Below the pieces are notes generated by a model. The model ran no database searches, was not told the DNA's origin, and was given only the letters and a program-made list of their open reading frames with translations. Shown here piece by piece: positions 34,039 through 47,880 of a stretch of 64,000 nucleotides of DNA. Made by a program: the position numbers and the translations under genes. The stretch comes from Geosiphon pyriformis (Eukaryota > Glomeromycota > Glomeromycetes > Archaeosporales > Geosiphonaceae). The stretch is from contig JAAOMT010000575.1 in NCBI GenBank assembly GCA_016748015.1, forward strand, positions 633 to 64,632, in the 5' to 3' direction. Every line of letters begins with the position of its first letter. Positions within the stretch are counted from its first letter, which is position 1.

Positions 34039-36011
34039 ATTTATTTCTTGACATTGAAAGAAACAGTTTTAGTACCAAATCCAACATTATACCTGTCAAA
34101 TCTTTATCCTTCTCTTTAAAGTATGCATGTTTCAACCTTTGGATTTTGATATAATTTTCATTTATTATTAAATGCTGAGAAGTGTGATCCAACTATGACC
34201 TACAAACATGACAGGAAATGACACATAGTAGGGGTAGCTTACGTGTTTGCTAGGTGTAATCAGTCACCCATTTCATTTTTAAAATATTTTTTATGTTAAT
34301 TTATTTAACTCTAGAATTTTCATAAAAAATAAATATAATCTTTAAATCTACTCTTTAAAATCAAAAAATTATTATCTAAGCAATCATGGCTTTATTTTAT
34401 ACTTGATTATAATTTATTATTTCTACTCATGTTTTGATAATTATGTTTTTTAATTTTATTGTTAAAATTATTTTGATTTATTAAAGTTTTAAGTTTACAT
34501 AGTTGGAGTCAGTTAAGTGAATAAGATAAGTTTTATTACAATTGACATAAATTGTTAATTAGTCAAGATTTAGTGTTACATATTTCGGTACATTAATTAT
34601 TATTTAACACATATCTTAACACAAAATTTTATAAATAAATATGTATTTAAATAAAACAAAAAACCCATATAAAATTTAGTTTAACTTAATTTAATTAATT
34701 TTTATTAATATTATTTATAATTGAAATGTTCATTGAAATTAAGATAAAGCCGATTGGAAAGTTCATAATAGCATAAGTTTATGAGTGTTTTTTTAATGGT
34801 AAGTTTTTATACAATTTTGTAGAGGTATTAGCCAAATTTTTTAAAATATCATTTGACAAACCGAATTCAAAAAAAGTCAAATAAATAAAACATGATTTTT
34901 TTGTTATGAATTAAATATATATAGTTACATATTAAATCAAGCTTTTTAAAAATAAAATCTCTTAAGTAAAAACTTTCATTAGAATTTTTTTGCTCTCAAA
35001 ATACTTTTTCAAAAGCTAAATTATCAATTTTAATAAAAGTAAATTTTTTTGTTTTTTGAAGAGATTTACTGTTAATTAGAAGCTTTTTATGAAGTGTATA
35101 ACTATAATTAACAATTGTTTTCAGTAACAAACCAATTTTTTATATATGAAAAACAATTCACTACTTTAAAGATAAAATATAACTATAAAAAATGCATAAA
35201 TATAAAAATAATTCCTATTTTTATAATACTTTATAATTCTATTGAGATTAAAACTTCATACTTAGAACTATAATCTGCTTACTTAACATAATATTTAATT
35301 ATTATTTACAGAGCCAAGCCGAAATGAAGATATGTATAAAAAAAATTGTTGTCATTAAAAAAATTTTTTCTAGTTTAAAAAAATTTGAATTTTACTTTCA
35401 AAAATTTAATTTTTAAAACTAGGCTAGTTTTTAAAACGTTATCAAGTTAAATTGAATAATAATTTGTAATAATTGTTATTTTAATACATTCCTTACTATT
35501 TATAGATAGCTAATATAGTTTTAAATAAATTTTTATAGATATTTTTATCATTCATGGAACACAAAATAATAAAAATGTAAAGTGTCCCATGACTTTTTTC
35601 CACCCAGTATATATGATTTTGTCAATCAGCTTTTAAAAAATATTTTCAAAGCCAAATCTAGTACTATTCATATTAAGTAAGCTTACTTTCAAAATTTGAC
35701 CAAACAGTTATGATACAATAATATACTTTATCTAGTATTCAAGCTTTTTGGGACATGGTTGGATCAAATAATATATTATCACTTTAATATGTTTCTCAAT
35801 TTTGGTATCATTTTTTTTTTGAGATATTTGTCATTTCATGTTTTATCTCACCCATTTTATTTGAAGTCTCAAAAATATTCCTCTTCCATTATGGTCATAT
35901 GGAACTATCATATTAATCTTAGAAGAATCAATGATTTACTAATATTGATTAAATCTAAACCAAGAAGACATCCTCAAATTGGTTAACACTCGGGAGTTTA
36001 AAGAATTTACC
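34039..36011. other. intergenic with one transposon-end-like sequence
   Basis: AT-rich. At about 35578-35612 a sequence read on the minus strand as ACTGGGTGGAAAAAAGTCA.. followed by GGGACACT resembles a Tc1/mariner terminal repeat, but I could not find its partner. A 75-codon plus-strand frame at 35759-35986 is of uncertain status. Confidence 0.4.
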
Positions 36012-37989
36012 TTATCTTTTTTCAAAAATCACCCCATCATTTGAAGAAATACGATTGTCTTCAAACATAAGTTTTTTTGGTTTAGTACCACTTACCAAAC
36101 TAATCTTATAATTTCGTATAATTATTGAAAAAAAGTTCTTAATTTGAAGCATTGCAAAAAAGTGACCAGGACAAGTTTTTTGGCCAAGTCTAAATGATAA
36201 ATAAGCACGATCAATTTGAGTAATTGTTCCACCTTTATTGAGATATCTAACAGGATTAAATTTAGTCGGATTGGAGCCTTGAAGTTCTTTACTTTGAGTG
36301 ACACTTAAAAGGTCAATGAATACTGTTCTTTCTATAAATATAGTTAAAAAAGATTATTATTATTCAAGTTTAGTAGTATTAAATTTGAAAAATATTCAAA
36401 CTGCTGCATAGCACTTTACTTGAGGGAAGCTGATATCCATTTGAAAGCGTGATTGGTGATAAAGAACTGTTGGCTTTTTGTTGTCCAACTAAAAGCCAGA
36501 AAAAAATTTAGTATAAAAATAGTCAGAAAATAAGAGAATAATAAAATTTGAAAACTGCTTATGAAAATGCTCATTATATCTTATCAATTCTTTAAGAAAA
36601 CTATCAAGTTTCACCATCTTTTCAATTTGATTGAGTGCAGGAAATCTGTCAGTTCCAAATCTTTTAGCAATTTTATGTTGTTCTTCTAATAGCTCTTTTT
36701 AATAATCAGTATTGGCTGCATAGTCTAAACAGATTTAGAACTATATTAAAAATTAATAAATAGTTTTTTATATATTTGATTAATAATAATAATAATAATA
36801 ATAAAAGATTGGCTTACCTATAATTGTATATGTTAGCTTAAGACTCGTCATAAAAATAGAAGTGAAAACTAATCTATAAATGTGAATGGCCATGTGATTG
36901 TAATTTATGTTTTCTTTTTCACCAACCAAACCACCATCTAACAGCATTTGTATGACATCAAGCTATTTAAAAATAATAATAAGATCAGACAAAAATAATA
37001 ATAAAGAAATAATTTTCTCTTTGATTTAAATATTTACTGGTGAATTGTATTTATCTTTCTGTTCTTTCATCTCTTTAATACATTTTTCAACAATTGGTGC
37101 AAGTTTCTTTATTAAGTTGGCTTGATGCTTTTCTACTGAGTTCTTTTTTAGTCTGATCTTCCAATTGTGAGAAGTTTAAGGAATCATAAATATTTAATAC
37201 TTATTATCTATAGGCTATAAAAAGCAAATTCAAACATACAGTAATAATTGTTTATGAAGCCAAGGATGAACAAAAGCCAATGTTTGAAAAGTTTGAAAAA
37301 TTTTATGGACATTATTAGAATAATTAGCAAAAGAGAGTAATAATTTTTCGTTCTTGAAGAGTTTCTAATTTTTGACCAACCAAATACTCTAAGTACCTAG
37401 ATTATAAGAATTTAAATCATCTGGTGATTAAAAATTTCCTCATCTTCCCCAAAAATACCAATGCAGTTACAAATGCTAAGATTTCTTGACTTTTATTCAA
37501 TATAAAATAAATGGTCTTAGGTTCTTTAAGAGAAAGAAAAAGAGAGAAAAAGAGAGAAAGAGAGAGAAAACCAAAGTATAGTTGGCTATATTACTGGAAA
37601 GATAAAAATTCTGTTAAAAAACTAAAAATTTTGAAACCTTTAGAAAGCCCAATATATTTTTCGATTGATATTTTGATTTAAGATTGAAGCTTTTCATTAA
37701 GTTTTGGGAGAAGTAATGAAATTTCAATTGCCAGATGCTTGGTAATTTTGTGCGTTAATAGACCAGTAGAACCTAAAAGTTGCATAATAAGAAACATCTT
37801 CACAGTATTGTGATAAAGGTTTCAAAAAAAATTAGAAAATATAACAATTTCTTAAAAAATTTTAAAATTAAATAGCATATCATATCAAGGGCTTCTAAAA
37901 AGTCTACATCCTTATGTTTTATGAATTTAGGTGCAGAATCTTTTCCAACAACAGTATAAACTTTGCTGTATTGATAAATATTGTACATA

Positions 37990-39317
37990 CAAGGGGGTAT
38001 AAAAAGTATTGGACACTTTTATAATATGTTATATAAAAGAACTAACTTATGAATTGTTAATTTTTTATTATTATATTAAAATACATATTAGTATTTTGTT
38101 TAACCCTCATTTGCTTCAAGAATAGCTTGAACTTGACATGGCATAGACTTGATCAAATTACAATAGTAATTTACAGATATTGCATCCCATTCTTCCTTAA
38201 CCTACTGTTCCAATTATACAATATTTGAGGGTTGTAAATTACATTGACAAATTTTAACTTCAATATATGACCAAAAATTTTCTATTGGAGTAATATTAGG
38301 ACTTTGTGCTGGCCAAGGAAGTAATTTATCATTTAAAGAGATAAGAAAAAAACATGCAACTTTTGATGTGTGGATTGGTGCATTGTCTTCCTGAAAAAAA
38401 ACTTTTTTTTAGTTTTTTTTGCATAATTAGCCAAAGTTTTGTGGTGTATAACTCCAGTAATATGACCAACCAAAGGAACTAAAGAACCCAAACTAACCCA
38501 TAAAAAACATCCCCAAAACATGTGACAAAGCTTTTTCTAACTATGGCTGCAATACAATCTTTATGAAACTCTTTGGAAAGTTTACACTATATATGTCCAA
38601 ATCTTGTAGTTCTAAATTATATATATGTAAATTCATTTGATCAAACAACTCATTTAAAATTTTTTACTGTCCAATTTTTATAAGTACAAGCCCATTGTAA
38701 ATGTTTTTCTTTATTTGATTTGGAAATTAATGGCTTAAGATAAGGAATACATGAGCGAAGTCTTTCTTGAGCTAATCTATTTCAAATAGTTTGTATAGAA
38801 ATAGATTTGTTAGTATCTTTAATAAAATTCAATCGTATTTGAGAAAAAGTTTGGTGGCAAGTTTCTTTATTCTTCATTATTGAATATTTGAATTGTTCAT
38901 GTGTGCATTTGTCAAGAATTTGTGGTTGGCCCGTTCATTTTTTAGGAAGTTTTTTTAGCTCGTATGACTTCTATACACATATTACAGAAGAACTGAACAT
39001 CCAATAGTCGTGAAAATCTTACTGTTTGTATGTCTTAACTTTATTGCTGAAATAATCCCTCCTTTTTGGTATTCAGAAAGTTATTTTCCAAGACACATTT
39101 GATGCAGTAAATTTTTTCATGACAAGAATGTTTGATATTTTATATATATGCATATGATCTACTGTTGTGTTTTACAAGGATGCGATTTATGTTGATTTGT
39201 AGATTATAACTATAAGTAATTATAAAAAAAATTATGATTTAAATTGGTAATAGTATTACTATATATAATCTTTTTTATATATTATATTAAGTGTTTAATA
39301 CTTTTTATACTTTTCTG
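37990..39317 (-). mobile_element. Tc1-like DNA transposon inserted in the P450
   Basis: Element of 1328 bases with terminal inverted repeats: left end CAAGGGGGTATAAAAAGTAT, right end (reverse complement) CAGAAAAGTATAAAAAGTAT, each continuing as T followed by an ACAC motif. TA dinucleotides flank both ends (37988-37989 and 39318-39319), the hallmark of Tc1/mariner insertion. The internal minus strand carries a broken DD34E transposase. The two halves of a P450 abut its ends, showing the insertion site directly. Confidence 0.88.
38180..39000 (-). pseudogene. Tc1-like transposase relic (DD34E)
   Basis: Near 38950 the frame reads TGQPQILDK, like the linker between the paired-type helix-turn-helix halves. 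MFWGCFLW (38500) marks the catalytic core. QEDNAPIHTSKVACFFL (about 38345-38395) contains the second catalytic Asp, and QSPNITPIENFW (about 38275-38310) the Glu; exactly 34 residues lie between them. Several stops and frame changes interrupt the reading, so it is dead, but the DD34E spacing assigns the family firmly. Confidence 0.85.
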
Positions 39318-39512
39318 TATCTCCATACTAGAAAAAAACAAAAATATAGTGAATTAAATAATAATAATAATAATAATAATAATAGAAACCTAGATTATCT
39401 AATAAAAACTTTTTCCCAGTATCTGTTTAAAAAGCCTTCACAATCAGCTTGAATCTCATAAGTATGCCTGATTAAGAGATATTTATAAGGAACAAGAGGT
39501 GGTTCATTCTTT

Positions 39513-41739
39513 AAAATTATTTTAATAATGGTCAAAAAACATTAGAAAAAAAGAAACTATTTGAGGATTTAATGCTTAACTTAATACCAACCAAATTATA
39601 CTTTGGCTTTCTTATATAATAAACTTTTAAAGCCAGAATTATTATAAAAAGCAAAAAGGGCCCAAAATTAAAAACAGCAGTGGTGAAATTAATTATATTT
39701 CCACAATTAATCTCAAAAATAGTAATGGAAGTAGGAGTAATGGAATAGAGCTTTTATATCATAAAAGTTTTTTATGAATGTTTTAATCCGAGCTTTGGGT
39801 TATGGAAAAAAGAGGTTAAGGGATTGAATTTTAGAAATTGTGAGAAAAAAAAATATATTTATGAAAAATTAAGATAAATTCTAACTTGCATATATTTTTT
39901 GGATCATAAAATCAAAAAATTATCCTCTAAACTTTTTCAGTTCAAAAATTCCATAATATGTAGGGTTTTTTTTTTACCCAGTTTTTACATTAATTTTTGA
40001 ACGGATTTTTTCAACCCAAAAAGACAAAACACTTTACATTTGCTATTAAAAGAGCATAAAAATTAGTTAATCAATATTGAAATCCAAGTTGGGAGGATTG
40101 GAATTCGATTCTCATTTCAAATTTGTGTGTTTTAATATAATATTATTAAATTTTTAATTAAAATAAAATAACTTTAACTTTACTAATTAATGAACATAAA
40201 ATTACTGTTACTCAAAGATGCAAATTAAGGTATGCTATTTATTCTATGACATTTTATGAATAAACCTTAAAAAGATTCTAAAACATTGTGAATTATTTCC
40301 AGTTCTTAATATGGCATCTATTTATTTTAATGAATCTTTGTTATTGTAAGACATATTTGTTTACACAAATATTTTGAAAAATTCCTGTTTGAGATCTTGC
40401 ATATTACATTAAATCAGGATTTTCATTAAACCCAAAAGAGAAATATTTTTAAAAACCAAATAAGATTCGACTAAAAAAAAATTTTTGAAAGAGTTTTACT
40501 AATAAATAATGTTGGGCTGGTTTAAATGCCTATTTGAGCATAAAATTAGTTTAATATTTCAGTAATCATGGGCTTAACATAGCTTTTTTTTTTTAATTTA
40601 ATAGTCTTTTTTTTAATAAATATTCTCAGTAATACACACTGAATTTTTGAAAGTTTCATTTCTAAATAACTTCTTGCTTTATTGATAATCAATTTACAAA
40701 AGAATTGAGAAACCTGTTATTTTTTCCACAACTTTTTATGTAACGTAGTTGTGATTACTCTTAATAGAAACAATGGCGTATTGTAATACTAAGATGTGCT
40801 GATAATTTTTCAAAGTGAATATTGAAAAAATATCATTTTCATTCTACTTTCATGCTTTCTAAGGAGCCAAACTTAATACTTAATTTACTACTTTTATTTG
40901 AATGTGTAGTGGAAGGCTATTTAAAGACTGATTTGAAGATAAATAAATATGCTAAATTTAACATAGAATAATTTCTATTTTAGATTTTAAAATTTCTGAA
41001 AACAAAAATATTAAAAAGATTAAAAAATTGGTAAGAGCAAAAAACTAATTCAAAAAATTATTTTGCAAACAAAAAATAATTTTTTTAAAAAATGAACCAA
41101 TTTTTCTTGATCACTTATTTTAATTATTACTTCTGGATTATTTGAAATATTTTTTATTTTATTTTATTTTAAGTACTAAGAGTTCTACATTGTCAACAAT
41201 GAATTGAATTAAACGGTATATGAAATTGATTTAAAAGAAATTGATAGAATTTTCAGAATATATATGGTGTAGTAAGATGGAGCAATTACATTTTTATGTT
41301 ATAATGTTGGTAATAAGAATTCATACCACTTCCTCAAGTTTAATTATAAAGACAAATTATTAGAAGTTTATTCTTTTAACTCTAATTATCTTTTAGTAGA
41401 ATATTGTCATAGGTGTAAATAACTTTTCAAATTATTTTCATAGAATAGAACATTAATTCAAAGATTTTTATTAAATAACTCTTAAAGATCTGTTTGACAA
41501 AAAAGAATTTTTTGCATTTTTAATGTTTTAATGCTTTGTACAATGATATAAATCTAGATAAAGGTGTGATAAGTGACCATCTACAGCTATAGTTAGTTAA
41601 CAAAAAATATCCAGAAAGATAAAAATTTTCTTTGGATTAATGGACTAGATGATAATACAACAAAAATTGAGTAGACTATTTTTAATGTTCCATAAGTTTG
41701 TATGCAGTAAAAATAATATTTGAATATAAATCTCAATAA
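39513..41739. other. intergenic, nothing recognised
   Basis: AT-rich and CG-poor, with no supported gene. Confidence 0.5.
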
Positions 41740-42250
41740 AATAATCATAAAAATTTATAACCTATTCCAATGAAATCATCAACCCAATACATGGTCCTAA
41801 AAAACTTAAAACAAAAAATAATTTTATCATTTTTTCACCTTTTAACACAATTGATAGAGGCTTTGGATTAGGATATATTGTGGAATTTTATCTTGGTACA
41901 AACATAACATATGCTATGAGTTCAGTAATCTTGATAATTAATTTAATTATTCATTTTTATAGCATTTTGGTATGGCTCTATATTTAAACTACTTTTTTAC
42001 CAGTTAAATGTGAATGGGCTTTGTCCAAATAAGTTTAGCTTTGAAAATGTAAAAGGCGTGACTTATTTTCAATATAATTTAGATTGATAATCTTTTGTTT
42101 GATTTCCATTTCCTTTTTAAGATCTGATGCACAGCAAGTAAAGAAATTAAAACGGTTATTATTTAATCGAGCTAATAATGATTATTTTTTCATTGATAAT
42201 AATTTTATAAAAGATGCAAAGTATAATGAAGCCATCAGAAGAATTCTTTG
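41740..42250 (+). pseudogene. coding-like relic of an unidentified gene
   Basis: Three coding-like blocks sit in order on the plus strand: one with NPIHGPKKLKTKNN and GFGLGYIVEFYLGTN (about 41760-41920), a second with FWYGSIFKLLFYQLNVNG (about 41963-42045) after a possible intron, and a third with SDAQQVKKLKRLLFNRANND ending IRRIL and a TGA (about 42121-42251). Composition is protein-like rather than random AT translation. I do not recognise the family, and no start or complete exon set is visible. Confidence 0.4.
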
Positions 42251-42251
42251 A

Positions 42252-44482
42252 AATATTTTGTAATTTAAAACAGTTAAGACAAATATTTTAGTTTTTTGCT
42301 CTTTAAGAAATTTATTTTAAAGATTAATTATTCATTGATTCATTTTTTCTTCATTCATTTGTTCATTTGTTTGTTTGTTTGTTCATTTATTCATTTGTTT
42401 GTTCATTCATACATTTAGTTTGAATTGAACTCTTTATAATGACCTAAGTAATTTTATATAATTTATTTTCTAACTTGGGTAATTATATATTAGTGATTAG
42501 TTTTATTTCTTTGGATTAATTTTTTATTATTATGTTTTAACAAAATAAGATCCTTTCACTACTTTAGATTTTTTATGATTTGTGCCAAAATTAAATTAAA
42601 ATCAAAATCAAAATTAATAGTTTTATTTTTTTTTATATAGATACTAAACTTTAAAAACTTTTGAAAATCAAAAAATTTATTTTTACTAAATTTTCTGTTT
42701 ATTATTGAATTTAAATTAAAAGTAAAAATAAAAGTGAAATTGATAATTAAATTTTAAAAGTTTATAACTTTTATGTAACTTGTAATTTAATCATAGTTAT
42801 GAATTGTAATTCTATTTATTTATTTATTACATTAAATTTCGATTCAAAAAATAAAAATCAATACATAAGTTATAACAAGTATATTAATACTAAATTACAA
42901 TTTAATTAAAATTATTAATGTTTAAAATTGCACATTTTTAATTTTAAATATTATTTTAAATAAGATATACAAGTTCTAATTTAAATTCTCATTATAAAAT
43001 TAAAAAATATTTTATTTTTTTAAATTTGAAAAATAAATTCTTATCTTATTTATATTCAAAATTCAATTATAAAATTTAAATGAAATAAATAAAAAATTTT
43101 GTTTTCTAATATATGCATTAATATCTTAGATTTTTGAATTTCTCTAAACAAAAAAATTGGTTTTTTTTATTTTGCAATACTTAAAAAATTAACATTTTAA
43201 TAATATAAATTTTTTAAATAAGAATTTATTAAACCAATAAATTATTTATATCAAAGGACTATTTTTTTGATGTTATAAAAAAAATTTTAATAAAGTTTTT
43301 GGTTATTAGTAAATATTACACAAAAAGGTTCAAAGTACAGAAATATAATTGGTATTGTATATATATAATAAAAAAATAAAGAAATAAAATGCAATATTTA
43401 TTTTAGTGAAAAAAAATTTAAATTAATTAAAAATAAAAAAATAAAATTTATACAATAATAATAATAATAATAATAATCATGTTGTAAAAGATTTACAATA
43501 TTACTTTTTTATTATTCAGTTTATTATTTGTTTATTTGTTTATTTGTTTATTTGTTTATTATGGTTTAAACACTTCGAAATCCAATCTGTTTTAAACAAT
43601 GTAGCAATCATCTTAAAGCTTTTAATATTCAAATATATTAAATAAAAATTATAAATATCAAGTAATTATAAAAACATAGCATTATTTAAAAAGCGAAAAA
43701 TAAATTAATAAGTAATAATTAAAAATTTCGAAAATTTATTTTAAAGTAATATTTCTTTTAAATTTATAATCCAATAAATTTTTGAAACCAGTTATTATGT
43801 CTATCTTGTTTTTGATAAAACATAGAGTTAACATATATTAAAAAATAAATATTCATTTGAAAAAATTGGAAAACCAATCTATTTTTCTTGAAATAAAATA
43901 AAAAATTAAAACTACATTAAAGAATAATACAATAACTTTTCTTAATTCATTTTATAAAAGTAAAATTTAATTTAATATTCAAATATTATTAATAAACTTT
44001 TTATTTTATAAAAATACAGGTATATAAAATTGCTTGACTTTTTTATATTATTATTATCAATTTTTAAATTAGATTCAAAATTGATTTGAACTGAAAAGGA
44101 TTTTTTGTCCTGATTCTTTTTGAATTCTACCTGATTTATTGTGACCTATAGTTGGGACAATAATTTACATGATCGAGATTTGGGTAAGAATTTCTAATGT
44201 TAGGTTAAGTCAACAAGCAAACAATGAAACATCAAACTCAAAAATAATATATTAATAATAAATGAAATAAATTTGACATTATCATAATGATTATTGTTAT
44301 TATAAATGGTGATGATCGAGAGTCGTTTAATAATGTTTTATAAAAATGATAAAAATTTTTATAACAAAATCATAAAATTATCTATTCAACTTTTTTTATA
44401 TCTTTAGGCAAATAGACAAATTCTTTTATTAAAAAATAAAAGTAAATTTTTGATATATCTGTATAATAATTAAGTCAATAAA
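42252..44482. other. intergenic with tetranucleotide repeats
   Basis: Very AT-rich. ATTC/TTTG-type short repeats at about 42340-42415, an AAT run at about 43456-43477 and TTTG/TTTA repeats at about 43525-43560. No gene seen. Confidence 0.5.
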
Positions 44483-45150
44483 TTAATCAATATAAAAATA
44501 GATTAGACAATCTTTAAAAAAATTAACCATCTGTGCAGTTAAAAGACAATTTGTATAAACTGCTTCTGAATGAATGCGTGTTGGGGTTATTAATTCGTTT
44601 TTTACTATTTTTTTTACGTATTTCTCTGATTTTAAAAACTGGTTATATTTAATATTCACACTTTTATACTCCGAATACAAGCTTTTAAGTCCCATTAACT
44701 CTTTTTAACTTGTTCAATAGCAAGACAATTCTCAGGATTAACATTCCAACACTCTACAATCATTTTAATGATATAAAATAGAAAGGGAATTTTATGTCTT
44801 TGATCATTTAAAACATCTATTATAAGAAAGTGGTCATAAGAATAATCATGAAAAGAAGGCTTTTTTGTTGTTAATTCCTATAATAACATAGAAAAACTAT
44901 AAATATTACCAGCTGATGTAAATTTTTCTCCTCTTAAAACTTTTGGTAAAATATATAAAATTACTTTATATATTTTTTTTTCTGATCTTGCTTTTTTTGT
45001 TGTTTTTGTTATTGTTACTTTATGATTACTGGTTGATATAATCTAAGGTTTTTAATTCCTATACAATTAGTTTAATATTGTAAAATATTGTCTAAGTGTA
45101 AATTATCATATCAAAAAAATAAATTGAACAAAGTCTAAAAGCTATATTAA
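44483..45150 (-). pseudogene. tyrosine-kinase-like protein kinase relic
   Basis: Minus-strand reading gives the C-lobe of a TKL kinase of the type expanded in Glomeromycotina. From right to left: a degenerate catalytic loop (HLDNILQY, about 45100), LYQP (about 45035), ILPKVLRGEKFTSAGNIYSF (about 44880-44960, the APE and following region), then a TAG where a Trp is expected before ELTT, HDYSYDHFLI, and IVECWNVNPENC (about 44720-44770, the conserved CW..xP motif). The final frame 44695-44483 is the variable tail with RIHSEAVYT. The HRD, DFG and many glycines are lost. No complete N-lobe was found. Confidence 0.75.
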
Positions 45151-47880
45151 ATGCAATATCTAATTTATTAAACCAATTTTTTAAATGAAAATTTGTTAAT
45201 AAATATTTTTACATGTCTTTATGTTTGACAAACTTTATTATAATTCCATATTTGAATGTTTTAGTATTTCGTGTAATTTCATAAATTGTAAAAATATTGT
45301 TACTTAAATAGTTATTATTATTATTTACAATAACCCTTTGAATATTTAACTATAAAAAAATAAGTAGATAATATACATAGAATAAAATAAATAATAATAA
45401 ATAAATATAAATAGTTTTTTTTTATTTTTTAAGCATTTCTTCAGTTTTGTTGACATAATTTTTATTGCTACTTCTTTTTTTATTTCTTATTTTCTATATT
45501 TTATTAAATTATAATGTTTTATAGCATATTTATTAATTAATTTATTAATTAAAGTTGTCTTATAAATTCTATTTGACTTTTTTTAACAATTTTATTAATA
45601 TTTAACAAACATTCTCATAGAAGTTATTGATAATAATAAAAATTAACCTCATAATTATTAGATCAATTATGTAGAATATAAATTAAATTCTTAATTATTT
45701 TTTCAGCTATTTTATTGTTATTTGAAAAGTTATAATAAAGTTTTTTAAGAAATATAAAACAGCATACTTTACAGTTATTAAAATTATTATTTAAAATATT
45801 TTTTTAACAGAATAAATACAAGTTATAATTATGTATTTATAAATAAGTTTTTTTAATTTTTTATAATATATAAATGTGAATAAAGTTTCAAATATAAATA
45901 GATTATAATTTGAAAAGAGCTTTTTTAAGTCTTTTATTAATTATATTTTAGAAAGTAAGTAATTTTTTAATAGCAGAGTTTTTATTTATGCTGTTTTTTT
46001 ATGTTGTACAAATTATAAAATATTATTATTTATTAAAGACTTATTATTTACTACAAATTAATTAAATAAGTTTAACTATAAATAAATTGAGTAGTAATTA
46101 TAATATATAAAGATATTAAACAAATTTTCTATTGTTTTATTATTTTTTTGTTTAAATATATATTTTTAAACAATAATAATAATAATAATAATAAATGATT
46201 TAAAGTTTATATAAATTATAAAAAATACATATTAAGACTCTAAATAAAATTAATATAAAGATTAAAAACATGTAAAAATTAAGATGTAATTTGTAATTTT
46301 CTAAATATTAAAAAACTTATTTGTTAAAATAAAATATTTTTAAGATTATACTTAATAAAATTCTGTAAAAAAAGCATGAATAAGTTAAATTAGATAAAAA
46401 ATCAAAAAATTATAAAACAATTTTAGAAAAAAAAATTAAATTTATTTATTAAAAACCACTAAAACAAAAACAAATTTGTATTTGTATTTGATAAATTATA
46501 ATCTTTATTAAAAAAATTATTTTCAAAAAAAAATACATTATTTACGTATATTTGCTAAGCTTTATATTGTTTTTTTTAACAGTTTTTATTATATTTACTA
46601 ATATTATTTTAAGTTTTTTTGACTTTATATTATTAATATTTTTGAATTCTTAGTTTAATTAAATTTATATTAAAATAAACTTTTCTATTATTTTATAATA
46701 TAATTATGTTTAATTTATTTGCCAAAACAAATTCAAACTCGAATTAATTATTAAAATAATCTTTTTAAAATGTAACTTTAAACAGTAATCCTAAAATTAA
46801 AAATTTTTTAAGATTAACAAAACAAATATTTTTAAGTGATATAATCATATATATTTAATTTGAAAAACCAATTTTGGTTTTTGCTTTTGCTGTTTTATCT
46901 TTTTTTATTTAATATAATTAAATATTGTATTGTTTTAAAACTAATTTTTGAATTTATAAAAATATGTGTTAATATTTTAAAAGATCTGTATTAAGTATTA
47001 ATAATTTATTTATATAAATCAATACTTATTAAAAAAATTACTTAGCTTTTTATAAAATATATTATATACTAAATATATAAAACTTTGTTATAATAGAAAA
47101 TTAATTATCTATTTATTTTTAATAATTGCTTAGAATTATATTAATAAAAATAAAAAAATATTATTACAATATTTCAAAAATTTAGAATATTTAATAGATT
47201 TATTTTATAATTAATTAAAATAAAAAAGTTTTTGCTATTTTTTTTAGACAAAAAACTATTACAATTATATTTAATTTTTTTTCAAGTTAATAGATAATTT
47301 ATTTGTATTTATATATTTTATTTAACTTATATATATTTTAAACCAAACACAATTAAAAACTTTATTTATTTGCTTTATCAAATAAAAGTTAATTTGATAT
47401 TTTTAATTATGTTAAATTAAAATAAATCTAATCTTATATTATTTAAGTTAAGAATTAAGATTAAAAAATATAATAAGTAGTTTCTATTAATTACAAATAT
47501 ATTTTTAAAGAAATATGTTTTTAAAAATAAAAAAACTTAATTTATATTTATATTTATATCTTTAATTAAATGTTTTAAAATCAAAATTATAATTACTTAA
47601 TATTAAAAACTGGTTAAATTTAAACATAAAATTAAAAAATTAGAAAAACTTAAATATAAAAAATAATATTTTTTATTTCTATTTAGATTAAAAAAGTCTG
47701 TATATTATTATTTAAATAAATAGAATAATAATAATATTAATGTATTAAAATAATTTTAGTAGACATAGTCTGATTTTGTAAATAAACTATATAGAAGAAT
47801 ATTAAGTTATTATTGTATTTAATACTATTGCTTGTATATTAAAAATAAAAATCACATAATTATTTTACTTATTATAATGA
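45151..47880. other. intergenic, extremely AT-rich
   Basis: Almost only A and T with a few G/C bases per line; an AAT run at about 46171-46195. No coding signal. Confidence 0.55.

Larger units (their letters stand above)
36012..39512 (-). pseudogene. degenerate cytochrome P450 split by a Tc1-like transposon
   Basis: Minus-strand fragments follow P450 order. From the right: NEPPLVPYKYLLIRHTYE (near 39512-39420), then the transposon, then VYTVVGKDSAP (37986-37900), a helical piece near 37740, TLAFVHPWLHKQ (about 37270), the I-helix side MLLDGGLVGEKEN (about 36900-36960), the ExxR helix LKELIRYNEHF (about 36580), SNGYQLP (about 36430), KFNPVRYLN (36250) and the haem loop FRLGQKTCPGHFFA (about 36160-36205). 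Stops, lost exons borders and simple repeats interrupt it. The haem loop keeps Cys but has Lys for the usual Arg. It belongs to a different P450 group from the intact gene at 13330. The sequence is CG-poor. An AAT run (39357-39383), an AG-rich tract (about 37525-37570) and another AAT run (36781-36802) lie inside introns or gaps. Confidence 0.85.

Noticed and set aside
42340-42415. Short ATTC/TTTG repeats as a possible CRISPR or satellite
   Set aside because: Units are four bases and degenerate; simple sequence only.
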